From Halegenticoccus tardaugens (GTDB lineage Archaea; Halobacteriota; Halobacteria; Halobacteriales; Haloferacaceae), in the NCBI RefSeq assembly GCF_004116405.1, contig NZ_SDIC01000001.1, positions 248,001 through 312,000 on the forward strand: a stretch of DNA of 64,000 bases, given 5' to 3'. Every line of letters starts with the position of its first letter. Position 1 is the first letter of the stretch. Position numbers and translations under genes: made by a program. The notes under the pieces are model-generated. The model searched no databases and was not told the origin of the DNA. It worked only from the letters and a program-made list of their open reading frames with translations. Positions 36,921-45,811 of the stretch are shown here, piece by piece.

Positions 36921-37514
36921 CTCAGACCCCCTGGCTCATGCTTTCTCCTTCACTCTCCGTCTCGGCCGATCCATTCTCGTTTTCGTTCGCGCTCATGATC
37001 TTACTTCCGTGCGCGTTCGTGATCTTTTCACCGTGAAGAACGAACGGCTGTCGGCGGTAGCGAGAGACGCAAACTGGAGCTCAACGGTAGAAACGCCTCA
37101 ACCGCGCCGCTGTTTTTGCGTTTCAGGCGGAGGGTCTCCGCCTCTTCGGCTCAACGTGACGACCGGGGACGGATAAAGGATCCGATCCTTCCAGATTCCC
37201 GTGACGTCCTGCGAACGCGGTCAGTCGAATTTCTCCGTTCACCGATGCGAGACGGCCAATCCGCTCCGAAAAGAGGAACCGCATTAGTTAATGTACTTCA
37301 GGTCTGACCTGCTCTCACAGGTTCACGGGCAGCGACTATTCGAAACGGGAATATTTCGCGCCTGTGTTACGGGAAACGGAATAAGGTCCCCTACTCAGTG
37401 TCGAATGAACACGATAATCCCGATTGATACGGTCACCGCACAGCGTACGGCAACCTCTCGCTCGAAGCGGGTGAGGGGCGTTCTCGACCCCCCGGCGCGC
37501 GTGGAGGCTCGCAG
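36921..37514. other. Intergenic region between two divergently transcribed antiporter genes
   Basis: 594 bases without a convincing gene except a possible 24-codon frame on the minus strand (36922-36996, MSANENENGSAETES...) whose stop lies one base before the antiporter ATG. AT-rich patches near 37280-37300 and 37340-37360 may hold promoters for the plus-strand antiporter. No repeats or RNA genes seen. Confidence 0.5.
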
Positions 37515-39707
37515 ATGACGACCGTCGTCGAGCCGCTCGGACACCACCAGCTGCTGCTGTTGTTCCTGCAACTCAGCATCCTGCTCCTGGTCGCGCGGGG
37601 GCTCGGCGTTCTCGCCACGAGGTTCGACCTGCCGGCGGTCGTCGGCGAACTCCTCGCCGGGATCGTCGTCGGACCGTCCCTCTTCGGGGCGATCGCCCCC
37701 GGGCTCTTTCAGGCCATCTTCCCGTTCACGACGGAGCAGTTCCACCTGCTCGAAGTCGTCTCGTGGATCGGCCTCATCATGCTGATCATCCTGACGGGGT
37801 TGGAGACGGACATCGACCTCATCGTCAACAAGGCCGAGGAGGCGACGTACATCTCGATCGCGAGCATCGTGGTCCCCTTCGCGATCGGGTTCGGTTTCGC
37901 GTGGGTCCTGCCGGTGGAGTTCATCGCCGCACCCGATCAGCGACTGGTGTTCAGCCTGTTCGTGGCGACGGCGATGAGCATCTCCGCCATCCCCGTCATC
38001 GCGAAGATCCTCATGGACATGGACGTGATCAGGCGCGACTTCGGCCAGATCACGCTCGCCGCCGGGATGATAAACGACACCGTCGGCTGGATCCTGCTCG
38101 CGCTCGTCGCCGGACTCGCCCGGACTGGCGCGCTCGAACTCGGCACGCTCGTCGAGACGATCATCTGGCTGGCGGTGTTTCTCGGCGTGGGGTTCACCGT
38201 CGGACAGCGCGCGGTCGCGTGGATCATGCGCTGGGTGGACACCAACATCGGCGGGCAGATCTCGAAGATCACGACGCTCATGGTGCTCGCGCTCGCCGTC
38301 GGGTCGTTCACCCACTACCTCCACCTCGAAGCGGTGCTCGGCGCGTTCGTGGTGGGGATCCTCGTCGGGCAGGTCAAACGCTTCGACTACGAGACGGAGC
38401 ACACGTTCGAGGTGGTGACGATCGGCGTGTTCGCGCCGATCTTCTTCGCCACCGCCGGCCTGCGCGTCGATCTGACCGCGCTGTTCGACCCGATCGTCTT
38501 CGCCGTCACCCTCGGCGCGCTGGCCATCGCCGTCGTCGGGAAGTTCGTCGGCTCGTACGCGGGCGCGAAGCTGGCGGGGCTCTCCCACTGGGAGGGCGTG
38601 ACCATGGGATCCGGGCTGAACGCCCGTGGGGCGATGGAGATCATCGTCGCGATCATCGGGCTCGGTCTCGGCGTCCTGACGATCGAGATGTACAGCATCA
38701 TCGTCGTCATCGCCGTCGTCACCTCGCTCATGGCCCCGCCGCTCCTCCGGTGGTCGCTCTCGCACGTCGAGATGAGCGAGGAGGAACGAGAGCGGATCGA
38801 GCGCGAAAAGCGCCAACAGCAGAGCTTCGTCGCCAGCCTCAAGCGGGTGCTGCTCCCCACCCGCGGCGGCGCGAACACGCAGTTCGCGGCCCAGTTGCTC
38901 GGGTACATCTCCCGCGAGGAGGAGATCGAGGTGACCGGCATGTACGTCAGCGACGCGAACACCGACACGGACACGGCGGAAAGCCGCCTCGACCTGGTCA
39001 AAACGGCCTGGCAGCGAAATCAGAACGACGAGAGCGCCGGCATCTGGCGGAGCGTCGTCAGAGAGGTCAAAGACAGCATCACGGGAACCGTGCTGCGGGA
39101 GGCCAGACAGGGGTACGACCTCCTCGTGATCGGGACGAGCAAGATCGATCCGACGCAGGCTTCGGACGAACCGCTCTTCAGCAGCGTCGAGGACGCGGTC
39201 ATCCAGGAGTCGCCGTGTCCGGTCATGGTCGTCAGCTCGCACCTCGAAACGGAGCCGGAGGAAACCATCGACCGGGTCGACGTCGACCGGATCCTGCTTC
39301 CGACGGTCGGGACGGAGTACAACCGCCACGCCGCCGAGCTCGCGTTCAGCCTCGCGCGCAACCGGAACGCGATCGTCGAGATCGTCCACGTGGTCAACCC
39401 GCCGCAGGTCGAGGATCTCTTCGTCGAACAGCCGGACATGGAGCCTGCGATCGAGATCGGCGAGGAGATCGTCGACCGGGAGGCCGATCTCGGCAGACAG
39501 ATGGGTGCGGAAGTGAAGACGCGGGTCATCGTCGGGGAGGACGAACCAGAACAGGAGATCGTCGACCTCGCGGACGAGAACGGCGACGACCTGATCCTCC
39601 TCGGGAGCAACCTCCGGCCGATCACCCAGCGGGTGTTCTTCGGCCACCGGACCGAGTTCATCATCAAGAACGCCGACTGCCCCGTCGTGGTCATAAGCTC
39701 CCTGTGA
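37515..39707 (+). CDS. CPA2-type antiporter with two C-terminal Usp domains
   Basis: 730 residues. The first ~410 are the antiporter (GELLAGIVVGPSLFGAI, FVATAMSISAIPVIAKILMD, GSGLNARGAMEIIVAIIGL). Two universal-stress-protein-like domains follow: about 450-580 (LKRVLLPTRGGANTQFAAQL to SPCPVMVVSSHL) and about 590-730 (RILLPTVGTEYNRHAAELAF to NADCPVVVISSL). Both keep nucleotide-binding G-x9-G-type tails (LLVIGTSKI, LILLGSNLRP). ATP or another nucleotide may gate transport. A tRNA-Pro lies 84 bases downstream. Confidence 0.88.
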   Translation: MTTVVEPLGHHQLLLLFLQLSILLLVARGLGVLATRFDLPAVVGELLAGIVVGPSLFGAIAPGLFQAIFPFTTEQFHLLEVVSWIGLIMLIILTGLETDIDLIVNKAEEATYISIASIVVPFAIGFGFAWVLPVEFIAAPDQRLVFSLFVATAMSISAIPVIAKILMDMDVIRRDFGQITLAAGMINDTVGWILLALVAGLARTGALELGTLVETIIWLAVFLGVGFTVGQRAVAWIMRWVDTNIGGQISKITTLMVLALAVGSFTHYLHLEAVLGAFVVGILVGQVKRFDYETEHTFEVVTIGVFAPIFFATAGLRVDLTALFDPIVFAVTLGALAIAVVGKFVGSYAGAKLAGLSHWEGVTMGSGLNARGAMEIIVAIIGLGLGVLTIEMYSIIVVIAVVTSLMAPPLLRWSLSHVEMSEEERERIEREKRQQQSFVASLKRVLLPTRGGANTQFAAQLLGYISREEEIEVTGMYVSDANTDTDTAESRLDLVKTAWQRNQNDESAGIWRSVVREVKDSITGTVLREARQGYDLLVIGTSKIDPTQASDEPLFSSVEDAVIQESPCPVMVVSSHLETEPEETIDRVDVDRILLPTVGTEYNRHAAELAFSLARNRNAIVEIVHVVNPPQVEDLFVEQPDMEPAIEIGEEIVDREADLGRQMGAEVKTRVIVGEDEPEQEIVDLADENGDDLILLGSNLRPITQRVFFGHRTEFIIKNADCPVVVISSL

Positions 39708-39791
39708 ACCGGGAGTCGGCGTGCGGTCGACGGACCTTCGACCGCACCGTTTCGGAAGCGTTAAACGACGACCCGCCGTTGTTCGACGTGC

Positions 39792-39864
39792 GGGCCGGTG
39801 GGGTAGCTTGGTATCCTTCGGCCTTCGGGTGGCCGTAACCGCAGTTCGAATCTGCGCCGGCCCA
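39792..39864 (+). tRNA. tRNA-Pro (anticodon CGG)
   Basis: 73 bases fold as a complete cloverleaf: acceptor GGGCCGG pairs with CCGGCCC, discriminator A39864; D-arm contains TAGCTTGGTA; the anticodon stem CGGCC/GGCCG encloses loop TTCGGGT with anticodon CGG, reading proline codon CCG; T-arm CGCAG-TTCGAAT-CTGCG. There is no intron and CCA is not encoded. CCG is a frequent codon in this GC-rich genome. Its 3' end is repeated downstream. Confidence 0.95.
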
Positions 39865-40020
39865 CTTTTCCCGCATCGCAATACGAGGAGCGAAGCGACG
39901 AGTCTGCGGTGCGGGAAAATGGACGCCGGCGCAGATTCGAGGAGGGAAGTCGCAGCCCGGAAAGCGAACGAAGTGAGCGACCCGGAACGTCTTCCCGTGT
40001 TCGACATCTGCGCCGGCCCA
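39846..40020. repeat. tRNA-Pro 3' end repeated in direct and inverted orientation
   Basis: The tRNA segment 39846-39861 (TCGAATCTGCGCCGGC) recurs exactly inverted at 39925-39940, and 39850-39864 (ATCTGCGCCGGCCCA) recurs directly at 40006-40020, preceded in both by GTTCGA. Direct repeat of a tRNA 3' end is the hallmark of att sites left by tyrosine-recombinase integration. Only about 140 bases remain between copies, so this would be a remnant. Confidence 0.65.
39866..39919 (+). terminator. Long inverted repeat immediately after tRNA-Pro
   Basis: TTTTCCCGCATCGCA (39866-39880) pairs with TGCGGTGCGGGAAAA (39905-39919): 15 pairs with one G-T wobble around a 24-base loop. It starts two bases after the tRNA with a T run, so it may end tRNA transcription or be part of the mobile-element remnant. 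Confidence 0.45.
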
Positions 40021-40222
40021 CCGGATACGATCGAAGAGCCGTTCCTTCTCGGAATGCTCGCGAGCTTCGGACGCTCCGTCGCGTACGTCGCCGTCAAGCG
40101 CGTCAACGGCAACGACATCGACCTTCTCGATCGGTCTCACGAGATGGCGGGCGAGAAAGCACACTCGGCGTCAGCGTAGGCGATCACCGATCGGTCGGGG
40201 CCGACACTTCGACTACGAGGCG

Positions 40223-40624
40223 TCACTCTTTGGAATACGTTTCCAGCGGGGTACGTTCGAGCCCGACAGTGTCGTAGTCCTTCTCGCTGGAAAGCACAGC
40301 CCCTTCACCCGTGGCAACGACGCCAGCGTGGAGGGCATCGAACGGGGTCATGTGGTACTCGTCGAGGAAGGCTGCCGCCGCGAGAACTGCGTCCTCATGA
40401 TCTTCCGGAACGATGGGAACTATTTCGAGCAGGTTGGCGATCGCCCGTGGGACGTCGATCTCGTACTCGGCCTCTTCACGGTTGTAGAACAGCACCAGAA
40501 CCTCAGCGTAGGCCAAGATCGACGTGTGAATGTCGTCGCGCTCTTCGAGGGCGCGGAGCGCTGGCTCACGAAGCCAGTCCTCGTCCTTCACCAGAGCCGT
40601 CAGGAAGTCCGTTTCAACGTACAC
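40223..40624 (-). CDS. vapC: PIN-domain ribonuclease toxin (VapC family)
   Basis: 133 residues from a GTG start at 40624 (MYVETDFLTALVKDEDW). Acidic PIN-domain residues are in place: Asp6 in ETDFL, Glu in AYAEVLVLF, Asp in TPFDALHAG and the later SSEKDYDTV. VapC toxins cut tRNA or rRNA until bound by VapB. The cognate antitoxin gene precedes it with a 3-base gap. The pair lies beside a tRNA whose 3' end is repeated, a common position for transferred modules. Confidence 0.85.
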   Translation of the reverse strand: MYVETDFLTALVKDEDWLREPALRALEERDDIHTSILAYAEVLVLFYNREEAEYEIDVPRAIANLLEIVPIVPEDHEDAVLAAAAFLDEYHMTPFDALHAGVVATGEGAVLSSEKDYDTVGLERTPLETYSKE

Positions 40625-40627
40625 AGG

Positions 40628-40894
40628 TCACTCCTCACGTCGCTGGGACCGACTCTCAGCTTCTTCCTGAACCTCTCGGGAGATAGCCTCTCGCGCTTTC
40701 TCTTTCAGCGCGTCCACACTTTCCCCCTCGAAGGCGTCACCAACGGCGGCACGGAGCCCCTCTAGCGGGTCCTCGTCGACGGGGAAGAGCGCGACGTGGC
40801 TAGGGAGTTCGACGATACGGTACTGGTCTCCGAATCGCTTTCGGACGTCTTTCGGGAGGTAGATCCGTCCCCTCTCATCCGTCGATTTCGACAC
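40628..40894 (-). CDS. vapB: AbrB-type antitoxin (VapB family)
   Basis: 88 residues from GTG at 40894 (MSKSTDERGRIYLPKDVRKR); an alternative GTG at 40921 adds nine residues. The N-terminal half is an AbrB/SpoVT swapped-hairpin domain (GRIYLPKDVRKRFGDQYRIV, VALFPVDEDPLEGL). The C-terminal helix (DALKEKAREAISREVQEEAE) would thread into the toxin active site. It should neutralise VapC and autorepress the operon. The promoter would lie in the AT-richer DNA at 40895-40960. Confidence 0.82.
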   Translation of the reverse strand: MSKSTDERGRIYLPKDVRKRFGDQYRIVELPSHVALFPVDEDPLEGLRAAVGDAFEGESVDALKEKAREAISREVQEEAESRSQRREE

Positions 40895-41028
40895 GGCTAC
40901 CTTCCACTTGTACGTGAACACGCTAAAAGCTTCCCGTGATTTCAAGTGTTTTCCCGTATGCGAGGAGTGGGCGCGGTCGCGCGGCTCTTCGATCCACTTC
41001 GGTTCTATCGAACGCCCATGAGCGCGTC

Positions 41029-43413
41029 TCACCGCGAACTGACGACCGCCACCGGGCAGGGTGCGTTGCGCGCGATGTACTCGACGCGGTGCCCGAAGAA
41101 CGCCCGCCCCGAGAGCGGCCGGAGGTTGCTCCCGAGGACGACGAGGTCGTGGCCGCGTTCGTCCGCGAGCGCGACCACCTCCTCTTCGGGATCGGTTTCG
41201 CCGACGAAGACGCTCGTGCGCACGTCGACGCCCATCTCCCGGCCCAGATCCGCCTCGGCGTCGACGATCTCCTCGCCGAGTTCGAGGGACGAACGCATGT
41301 CGGGGCGGTCGGCGAACACCTCGTCGGACCGCGGCGGCGTGACGACGTGGACGAGTTCGACGGCCGCGTCGCACTCGCGCGCGATGGTGAACGCGACTTC
41401 GGCGGCGTGACGGGTGTACTCCGTTCCGACCGTCGGGACCAGGATCCGCCGGATCGGCTCCCGATTTTTGCGTTCGCGACCGCCGTCCGGCGGCCGTCGG
41501 AGGTTCGTGCTGACGACCATGACCGGACAGGGGGAATCGCGGACGACTTCGTCGACGGGGGGACTGAAAAGCGGCGCGTTCGCGCGGTCGCCCCGGTCGG
41601 CCACCCCGAGGACGAGAAAGTCGTACCCCCGCTCTGCCTCCGCCAGCACCGTCCCGCTCGCGTCGTCGGGCCGGCGGCGCACGAGCGTCCGCGTCTGCGC
41701 GTCCGGGAGGTCGAGCTGGAGGCGCATCAGGTCGAGACACCGCCGGGCGTCGCCGGGGGGTTCGTCGTCGGCTTCGGTCGCTCCGACGTCGGCGTCTTCG
41801 TCTGTACCGGAGCGACCGACGTCGCTCGCGTCCCCTCCGCCGGTACCGTCGTCTCCGCCGACGTCGTCGCGGCCGCCGTCGCTCCGCGACGCCGGGGGCG
41901 ACGCTCCCCTCGCGCGGTCGGCGAGCGACCGGAGCCTGACGAGCGGGCTCCGAACCGCGGTCGGCCGTCCCTCGCCGCGTTCGACGTACATCGTCGTCAC
42001 TTCGATGTCCTCCCCGCGGGTCAGGTAGCCGAGCAACTGGGCCGCGAACTGCGAGTCGACGCTGCACCGGGTCGGCAGGAGGACCTTCCGCATCCCGCCG
42101 ACGAAGCTCCGCCGCTGGCGCGCCTCCCGTTCGAGTCGGGCGCGTTCCCCCTCCGACATCTCGATCCGGGGGAGCGCAAAGCGCATGATCGCCGGGGCCA
42201 TGAGCGAGGTGACGATGGCGACCATCACGATGATGCTGTACATCTCGTTCGTGAGGATCCCCAGTCCGAGTCCGATGGTGGCGACGATGATCTCCATCGC
42301 CCCACGGGCGTTCATTCCGCCGCCGATGGCGATCCCCTCCCACCGCGACAGCCGGACGAGCCGCGACGCGCCCATGACGCCGGCGAACTTGCCGAAGCAG
42401 GCGACGCCGAGGACGACCAGCGAGACGGCGAACACCGTCGGGTCGAACAGGGCGGCCACGTCCATCCGCAACCCGGCGATCGCGAAGAACACCGGCGCGA
42501 ACACGCCGAGCGTCACCACCTCGAACGTGTGCCGGGGCGAGTAACCGAAGCGTTTGACCTGCCCGACGAGGATCCCCACCACGAACGCGCCCAGAATCGC
42601 CTCCAGTCCGAGGTACTGGGTGATCGCGCCCGCGGCCAGCGCGAGCACCATGAGCGTCGTGACGAGCGCGGTCTCGCTCCCGACGGCGTTGTCGACGCGA
42701 CGTAGCACGGTTTCGACGACCCGTCGACCCACGGTGAACGCGATCCCGAGGAAGACGACGACCGACAGGAGGGTCGTCACCGCCGAATCGACGTCGACGA
42801 CGCCGCTCCGGGCGAGGCCCGCGACGGTGGCGAGGAGGATCCAGCCGATGGTGTCGTCGACCATGCCCGCCGCAAGGATCAGCTGCCCGATGTCCCGGCG
42901 GACGACCTCGAGTTCGATGAGCACCTTCGCGATGACGGGGATGGCGGAGATGCTCATCGCCGTCGCGATGAACAGGCTGAAGACGAGCCGCTGATCGGGT
43001 GACGCGATGAACTCCACGGGAAGATACCAGCCGAGCCCGAAGCCGGTCGCGAACGGAACGACGATGCCGCCCAGAGACAGCGCGGCGGCGGTCGGCCCCT
43101 TGCTCACGATGAGGTCGATGTCGGTTTCGAGCCCGGTGACGACGAGCAGCATGATGAGCCCGACCCACGAGACGATTTCGAGCAGGTGGAACTGCGCCTC
43201 GGCGACGACGAACAGCGACTCGTAGACCCCCGGCGCGACGACGCCGAGGACCGACGGGCCGAGGAGCACGCCCGCGAGGAGTTCCCCGACGACCGCGGGT
43301 TGGCCGACGCGGCCGAACGCCTCCCCGAGCGTCCGCGCGGTGACGAGGAGGACCAGGAGCTGGACGATGACGATCAGCAGTTCGTGGTGGCCGAGCGGCT
43401 CTATGACCTGCAT
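41029..43413 (-). CDS. CPA2-type antiporter with Usp domains and an acidic insert
   Basis: 794 residues. Antiporter part ~1-410 (GELLAGVLLGPSVLGVV, FIATAMSISAIPVIAKVLIE, GGGMNARGAMEIIVATIGL). Two Usp-like domains follow; the first (about 440-640) is interrupted by ~60 acidic low-complexity residues (GGDDGTGGGDASDVGRSGTD region), absent in the 37515 paralogue. The second ends NAPCPVAVVSSR. The two paralogues flank the tRNA-Pro/VapBC interval and are clearly related along their length, so a duplication followed by insertion is likely. Confidence 0.88.
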   Translation of the reverse strand: MQVIEPLGHHELLIVIVQLLVLLVTARTLGEAFGRVGQPAVVGELLAGVLLGPSVLGVVAPGVYESLFVVAEAQFHLLEIVSWVGLIMLLVVTGLETDIDLIVSKGPTAAALSLGGIVVPFATGFGLGWYLPVEFIASPDQRLVFSLFIATAMSISAIPVIAKVLIELEVVRRDIGQLILAAGMVDDTIGWILLATVAGLARSGVVDVDSAVTTLLSVVVFLGIAFTVGRRVVETVLRRVDNAVGSETALVTTLMVLALAAGAITQYLGLEAILGAFVVGILVGQVKRFGYSPRHTFEVVTLGVFAPVFFAIAGLRMDVAALFDPTVFAVSLVVLGVACFGKFAGVMGASRLVRLSRWEGIAIGGGMNARGAMEIIVATIGLGLGILTNEMYSIIVMVAIVTSLMAPAIMRFALPRIEMSEGERARLEREARQRRSFVGGMRKVLLPTRCSVDSQFAAQLLGYLTRGEDIEVTTMYVERGEGRPTAVRSPLVRLRSLADRARGASPPASRSDGGRDDVGGDDGTGGGDASDVGRSGTDEDADVGATEADDEPPGDARRCLDLMRLQLDLPDAQTRTLVRRRPDDASGTVLAEAERGYDFLVLGVADRGDRANAPLFSPPVDEVVRDSPCPVMVVSTNLRRPPDGGRERKNREPIRRILVPTVGTEYTRHAAEVAFTIARECDAAVELVHVVTPPRSDEVFADRPDMRSSLELGEEIVDAEADLGREMGVDVRTSVFVGETDPEEEVVALADERGHDLVVLGSNLRPLSGRAFFGHRVEYIARNAPCPVAVVSSR

Positions 43414-43680
43414 CGGTCACCCGCGGCGTGCGTCGGCGAGGAGGCCGATCGGCGATCGGGCGGTCGACCTCCGGCGATCCGACGTGGAGTACGTGTCATG
43501 GTGGTGAGGGACTGGAAAATGGGGACCGAGATCCAGCCGACGGCGGCCGGGAGTCGTCGGAGGGCTGGATTCGGCTGCGCGCGTCTGTCGGTTCCACCTA
43601 CGATCTCGCCCTATATGGCCGTTACGTCCGCCGGATTCGACGACGGTGCGCGACGAGCGGTCCGTCGACGCGGCATCGGG

Positions 43681-43905
43681 TCACTCCGAGAGGTAGCCGA
43701 GCGACTTGAGCCGATCCTGGACCTCGTCCTCGTCGACGGCCTCGAAGTCCTCCTCCGCCGTCGAGTCTTCGACCCGCGCCAGCACCTCCTCCAGGACGAA
43801 GGTGATGTACTGATCCGTCGAGTCGAACTCGCTGTGCGGCAGCCGACTTTCGACGCGTGAGACGATCCGAGACGGGAGCTCGACCGATTCGGTGGCGGCG
43901 GTCAT
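43681..43905 (-). CDS. Small CopG-like/DNA-binding-type protein next to the sulfatase-family gene
   Basis: 74 residues from MTAATESVELPSRIVSRVES. The beginning (ESVELPSRIVSRVESRLPHS, EFDSTDQYITFVLEEVLARV) resembles a ribbon-helix-helix/CopG fold as found in archaeal proteins beside alkaline-phosphatase-superfamily enzymes. The C-terminal ~25 residues are acidic (DFEAVDEDEVQDRLKSLGYL). The Met at 43905 is chosen because upstream residues are Arg/Pro-rich. Divergent from the sulfatase-like gene, it could be its regulator or partner. Confidence 0.7.
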   Translation of the reverse strand: MTAATESVELPSRIVSRVESRLPHSEFDSTDQYITFVLEEVLARVEDSTAEEDFEAVDEDEVQDRLKSLGYLSE

Positions 43906-44066
43906 CTGACGTTTTGTCACCGGGGTACCTCCCCGTCCGAACCACTTTGTTATCCAGCGGCTACTGCCGCTCCGTCCCGGGTAGGCGACGTCGGACGTCG
44001 GCCGTCTCGGCGCTCGAACGCAGTACTCGGCGCATAACAATGTCCCGACCGGCGTTCTATCGGTCA

Positions 44067-45335
44067 ATGACCGAGCGGAAGGACGTCGTTCTGGTGACCG
44101 TCGACAGCTGGCGCGCCGACCACTGCGGGTTCATGGGGTACGATCGGGACGTCACGCCGACGCTCGATCGCCTCGTCGACGACGGGCTCGTGTTCGAGAA
44201 CGCGATCGCCCCGGCCCCGGAGACGAACAGCTCCGTTTCGACTTGCCTCACCGGACAGTACCCGATCCACGAACTCGCCTCCGACGGCGTCGAGTACGCG
44301 GAGCGGATCCGCCACCACATGCGGGCGCGGCGGACGCTCCCCCAGCGGTTCCGCGAGATGGGCTACGAGACGGGGGCGTTCACCGCCAACCCGTGGACCT
44401 CGAGGTTTTACAACTTCGACCGCGACTTCGACTCCTTCGAGGACTTCATGGACGAGAACGTGTCGAGTTCGCTCATCAGCGACGGCCGGCAGGCGAGCGT
44501 CTTCGGCGACCTGTTCGTCCAGCTCCTGAACTGGTGGCAGGGACAGGACATGTTCATGGCGTGGGAGGCCTTCTACGACGACGTGCTGGCGTGGATCGAG
44601 CGGGCGGACAGCCCGTACTTCCTCTGGATCTTCCTCGTCGACGTCCACATGCCGTACCTCCCCCCGAAGGGCTACCGGTCGCAGTCGCGCCTCCTGACCC
44701 TTCCCGCCAACCTGTCGCTTTTCGCCGGCAAGACGGACGTACGGTTCGAGTCGCTGTTTCACGACGTGCTCGTCGGGGCGTACGACGACACGATCCGCTA
44801 CACGGACGAGTTCTTCCGGCGGCTCACGGCCGACCTCTCGGACGTCGGCGACGGTCGGACGAACGGATCGAGCGACGAACCTCTCGTCGCGATCCACGCC
44901 GACCACGGCGAGGGATTCGGCGAGGGCGGCGTGTACGGCCACGGTCCGCGCGTCTCCGAGGAGACCCTCCACGTCCCGTTCGCGGTGTTGAACGGACCGA
45001 CGGGGAGGGTGCGCCGCCCCTTCTCGCTCCGGCGGCTTCCGGAGTTCCTCCCGGCGCTCGCGCGGGGCGAGGAGTACGACGAGCTGCTCGACGGGCCCGC
45101 GCTCGCCCGCAACTACGACCCGGCGTTCGCTGTCCGCGGCGAGTCGTGGCGGTACGTCTGGCGGCCGGAGCGCGAACGCGTCGCGCTCAGAACCGACGAC
45201 GGGTGGGAGGAGTCCGACCGGCCGGAACTGGAATCGATCGGCCGGGAGCTGGTCGAGTCGCACATCGAGTCCGAGCGCGAGCGCGGACGCGTGATGGCGG
45301 CCGCCGAGGAGCTCACCGCCGAGACGAGCCTCTGA
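44067..45335 (+). CDS. Sulfatase/alkaline-phosphatase superfamily hydrolase with Thr at the nucleophile
   Basis: 422 residues from MTERKDVVLVTVDSWRADHC. Metal ligands are present at Asp13 (TVDSWRADHCG) and in HADHGEGFGE. Aligned on the LTG anchor (CLTGQYP), the position of the formylglycine Cys (CxPSR) is Thr53 (PETNSSVSTCLTG), so it cannot be a classical sulfatase. Thr nucleophiles occur in phosphoglycerol transferases and phosphodiesterases of the same superfamily, so a phospho-substrate is more likely. No signal peptide; cytoplasmic. Another in-frame Met lies at 44040. Confidence 0.78.
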   Translation: MTERKDVVLVTVDSWRADHCGFMGYDRDVTPTLDRLVDDGLVFENAIAPAPETNSSVSTCLTGQYPIHELASDGVEYAERIRHHMRARRTLPQRFREMGYETGAFTANPWTSRFYNFDRDFDSFEDFMDENVSSSLISDGRQASVFGDLFVQLLNWWQGQDMFMAWEAFYDDVLAWIERADSPYFLWIFLVDVHMPYLPPKGYRSQSRLLTLPANLSLFAGKTDVRFESLFHDVLVGAYDDTIRYTDEFFRRLTADLSDVGDGRTNGSSDEPLVAIHADHGEGFGEGGVYGHGPRVSEETLHVPFAVLNGPTGRVRRPFSLRRLPEFLPALARGEEYDELLDGPALARNYDPAFAVRGESWRYVWRPERERVALRTDDGWEESDRPELESIGRELVESHIESERERGRVMAAAEELTAETSL

Positions 45336-45435
45336 GACGCGGCGGTTCGGCCCCGTCAGCCGACTGCGACCCCTCACGCTCCCTCCGCGTGCGGATCGCA
45401 AACGGCATTCCGGTTCCGCACGAACGCCGCCCACG

Positions 45436-45774
45436 ATGGACCTCGATTCCCGGTTCGACGTTCCGCTCCGCGGCGTCGACGTCGACGACGAAACCCGGTG
45501 TGCGCACTACCGTACGGATCGAGACGTCGTCGCGATCAAGTTCGCGTGTTGCGGCGTCTACTACCCCTGCCACCGGTGTCACGAGGCGCTCGCGGATCAC
45601 GACCCCGAACGGTGGGGCGCGGACGATCGCGACGAACCCGCGGTGCGCTGCGGCGTCTGCGGCGCGGAACTCGCCGTCGACGCGTACCTGACGAGTGGCC
45701 ACCGTTGTCCGGATTGCGACGCGCCGTTCAACCCCGGCTGTGAGGCGCACCGGAGCCTGTACTTCGAGGTGTGA
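45436..45774 (+). CDS. CHY-type zinc-finger protein
   Basis: 112 residues with the CHY signature: CAHYRTDRDVVAIKFACCGV then YYPCHRCHEALADH, followed by two further zinc pairs (CGVCGAEL, CPDCDAPFNPGCEAH). Stand-alone CHY proteins occur in archaea and fungi; eukaryotic relatives are E3-associated, yeast Hot13 is a redox/zinc protein of the intermembrane space. Role here unknown. It stands alone after the sulfatase-like gene. Confidence 0.85.
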   Translation: MDLDSRFDVPLRGVDVDDETRCAHYRTDRDVVAIKFACCGVYYPCHRCHEALADHDPERWGADDRDEPAVRCGVCGAELAVDAYLTSGHRCPDCDAPFNPGCEAHRSLYFEV

Positions 45775-45811
45775 GGCGCTCGTCGGCGCGGGTGAGAACG
45801 CGAACCGATCG

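Noticed and set aside
40895..43420. Very long minus-strand frame continuous with the VapB antitoxin frame
   Set aside because: The upstream part is Arg-rich noise in the shadow of the antiporter gene; only the last 88 residues have AbrB character.
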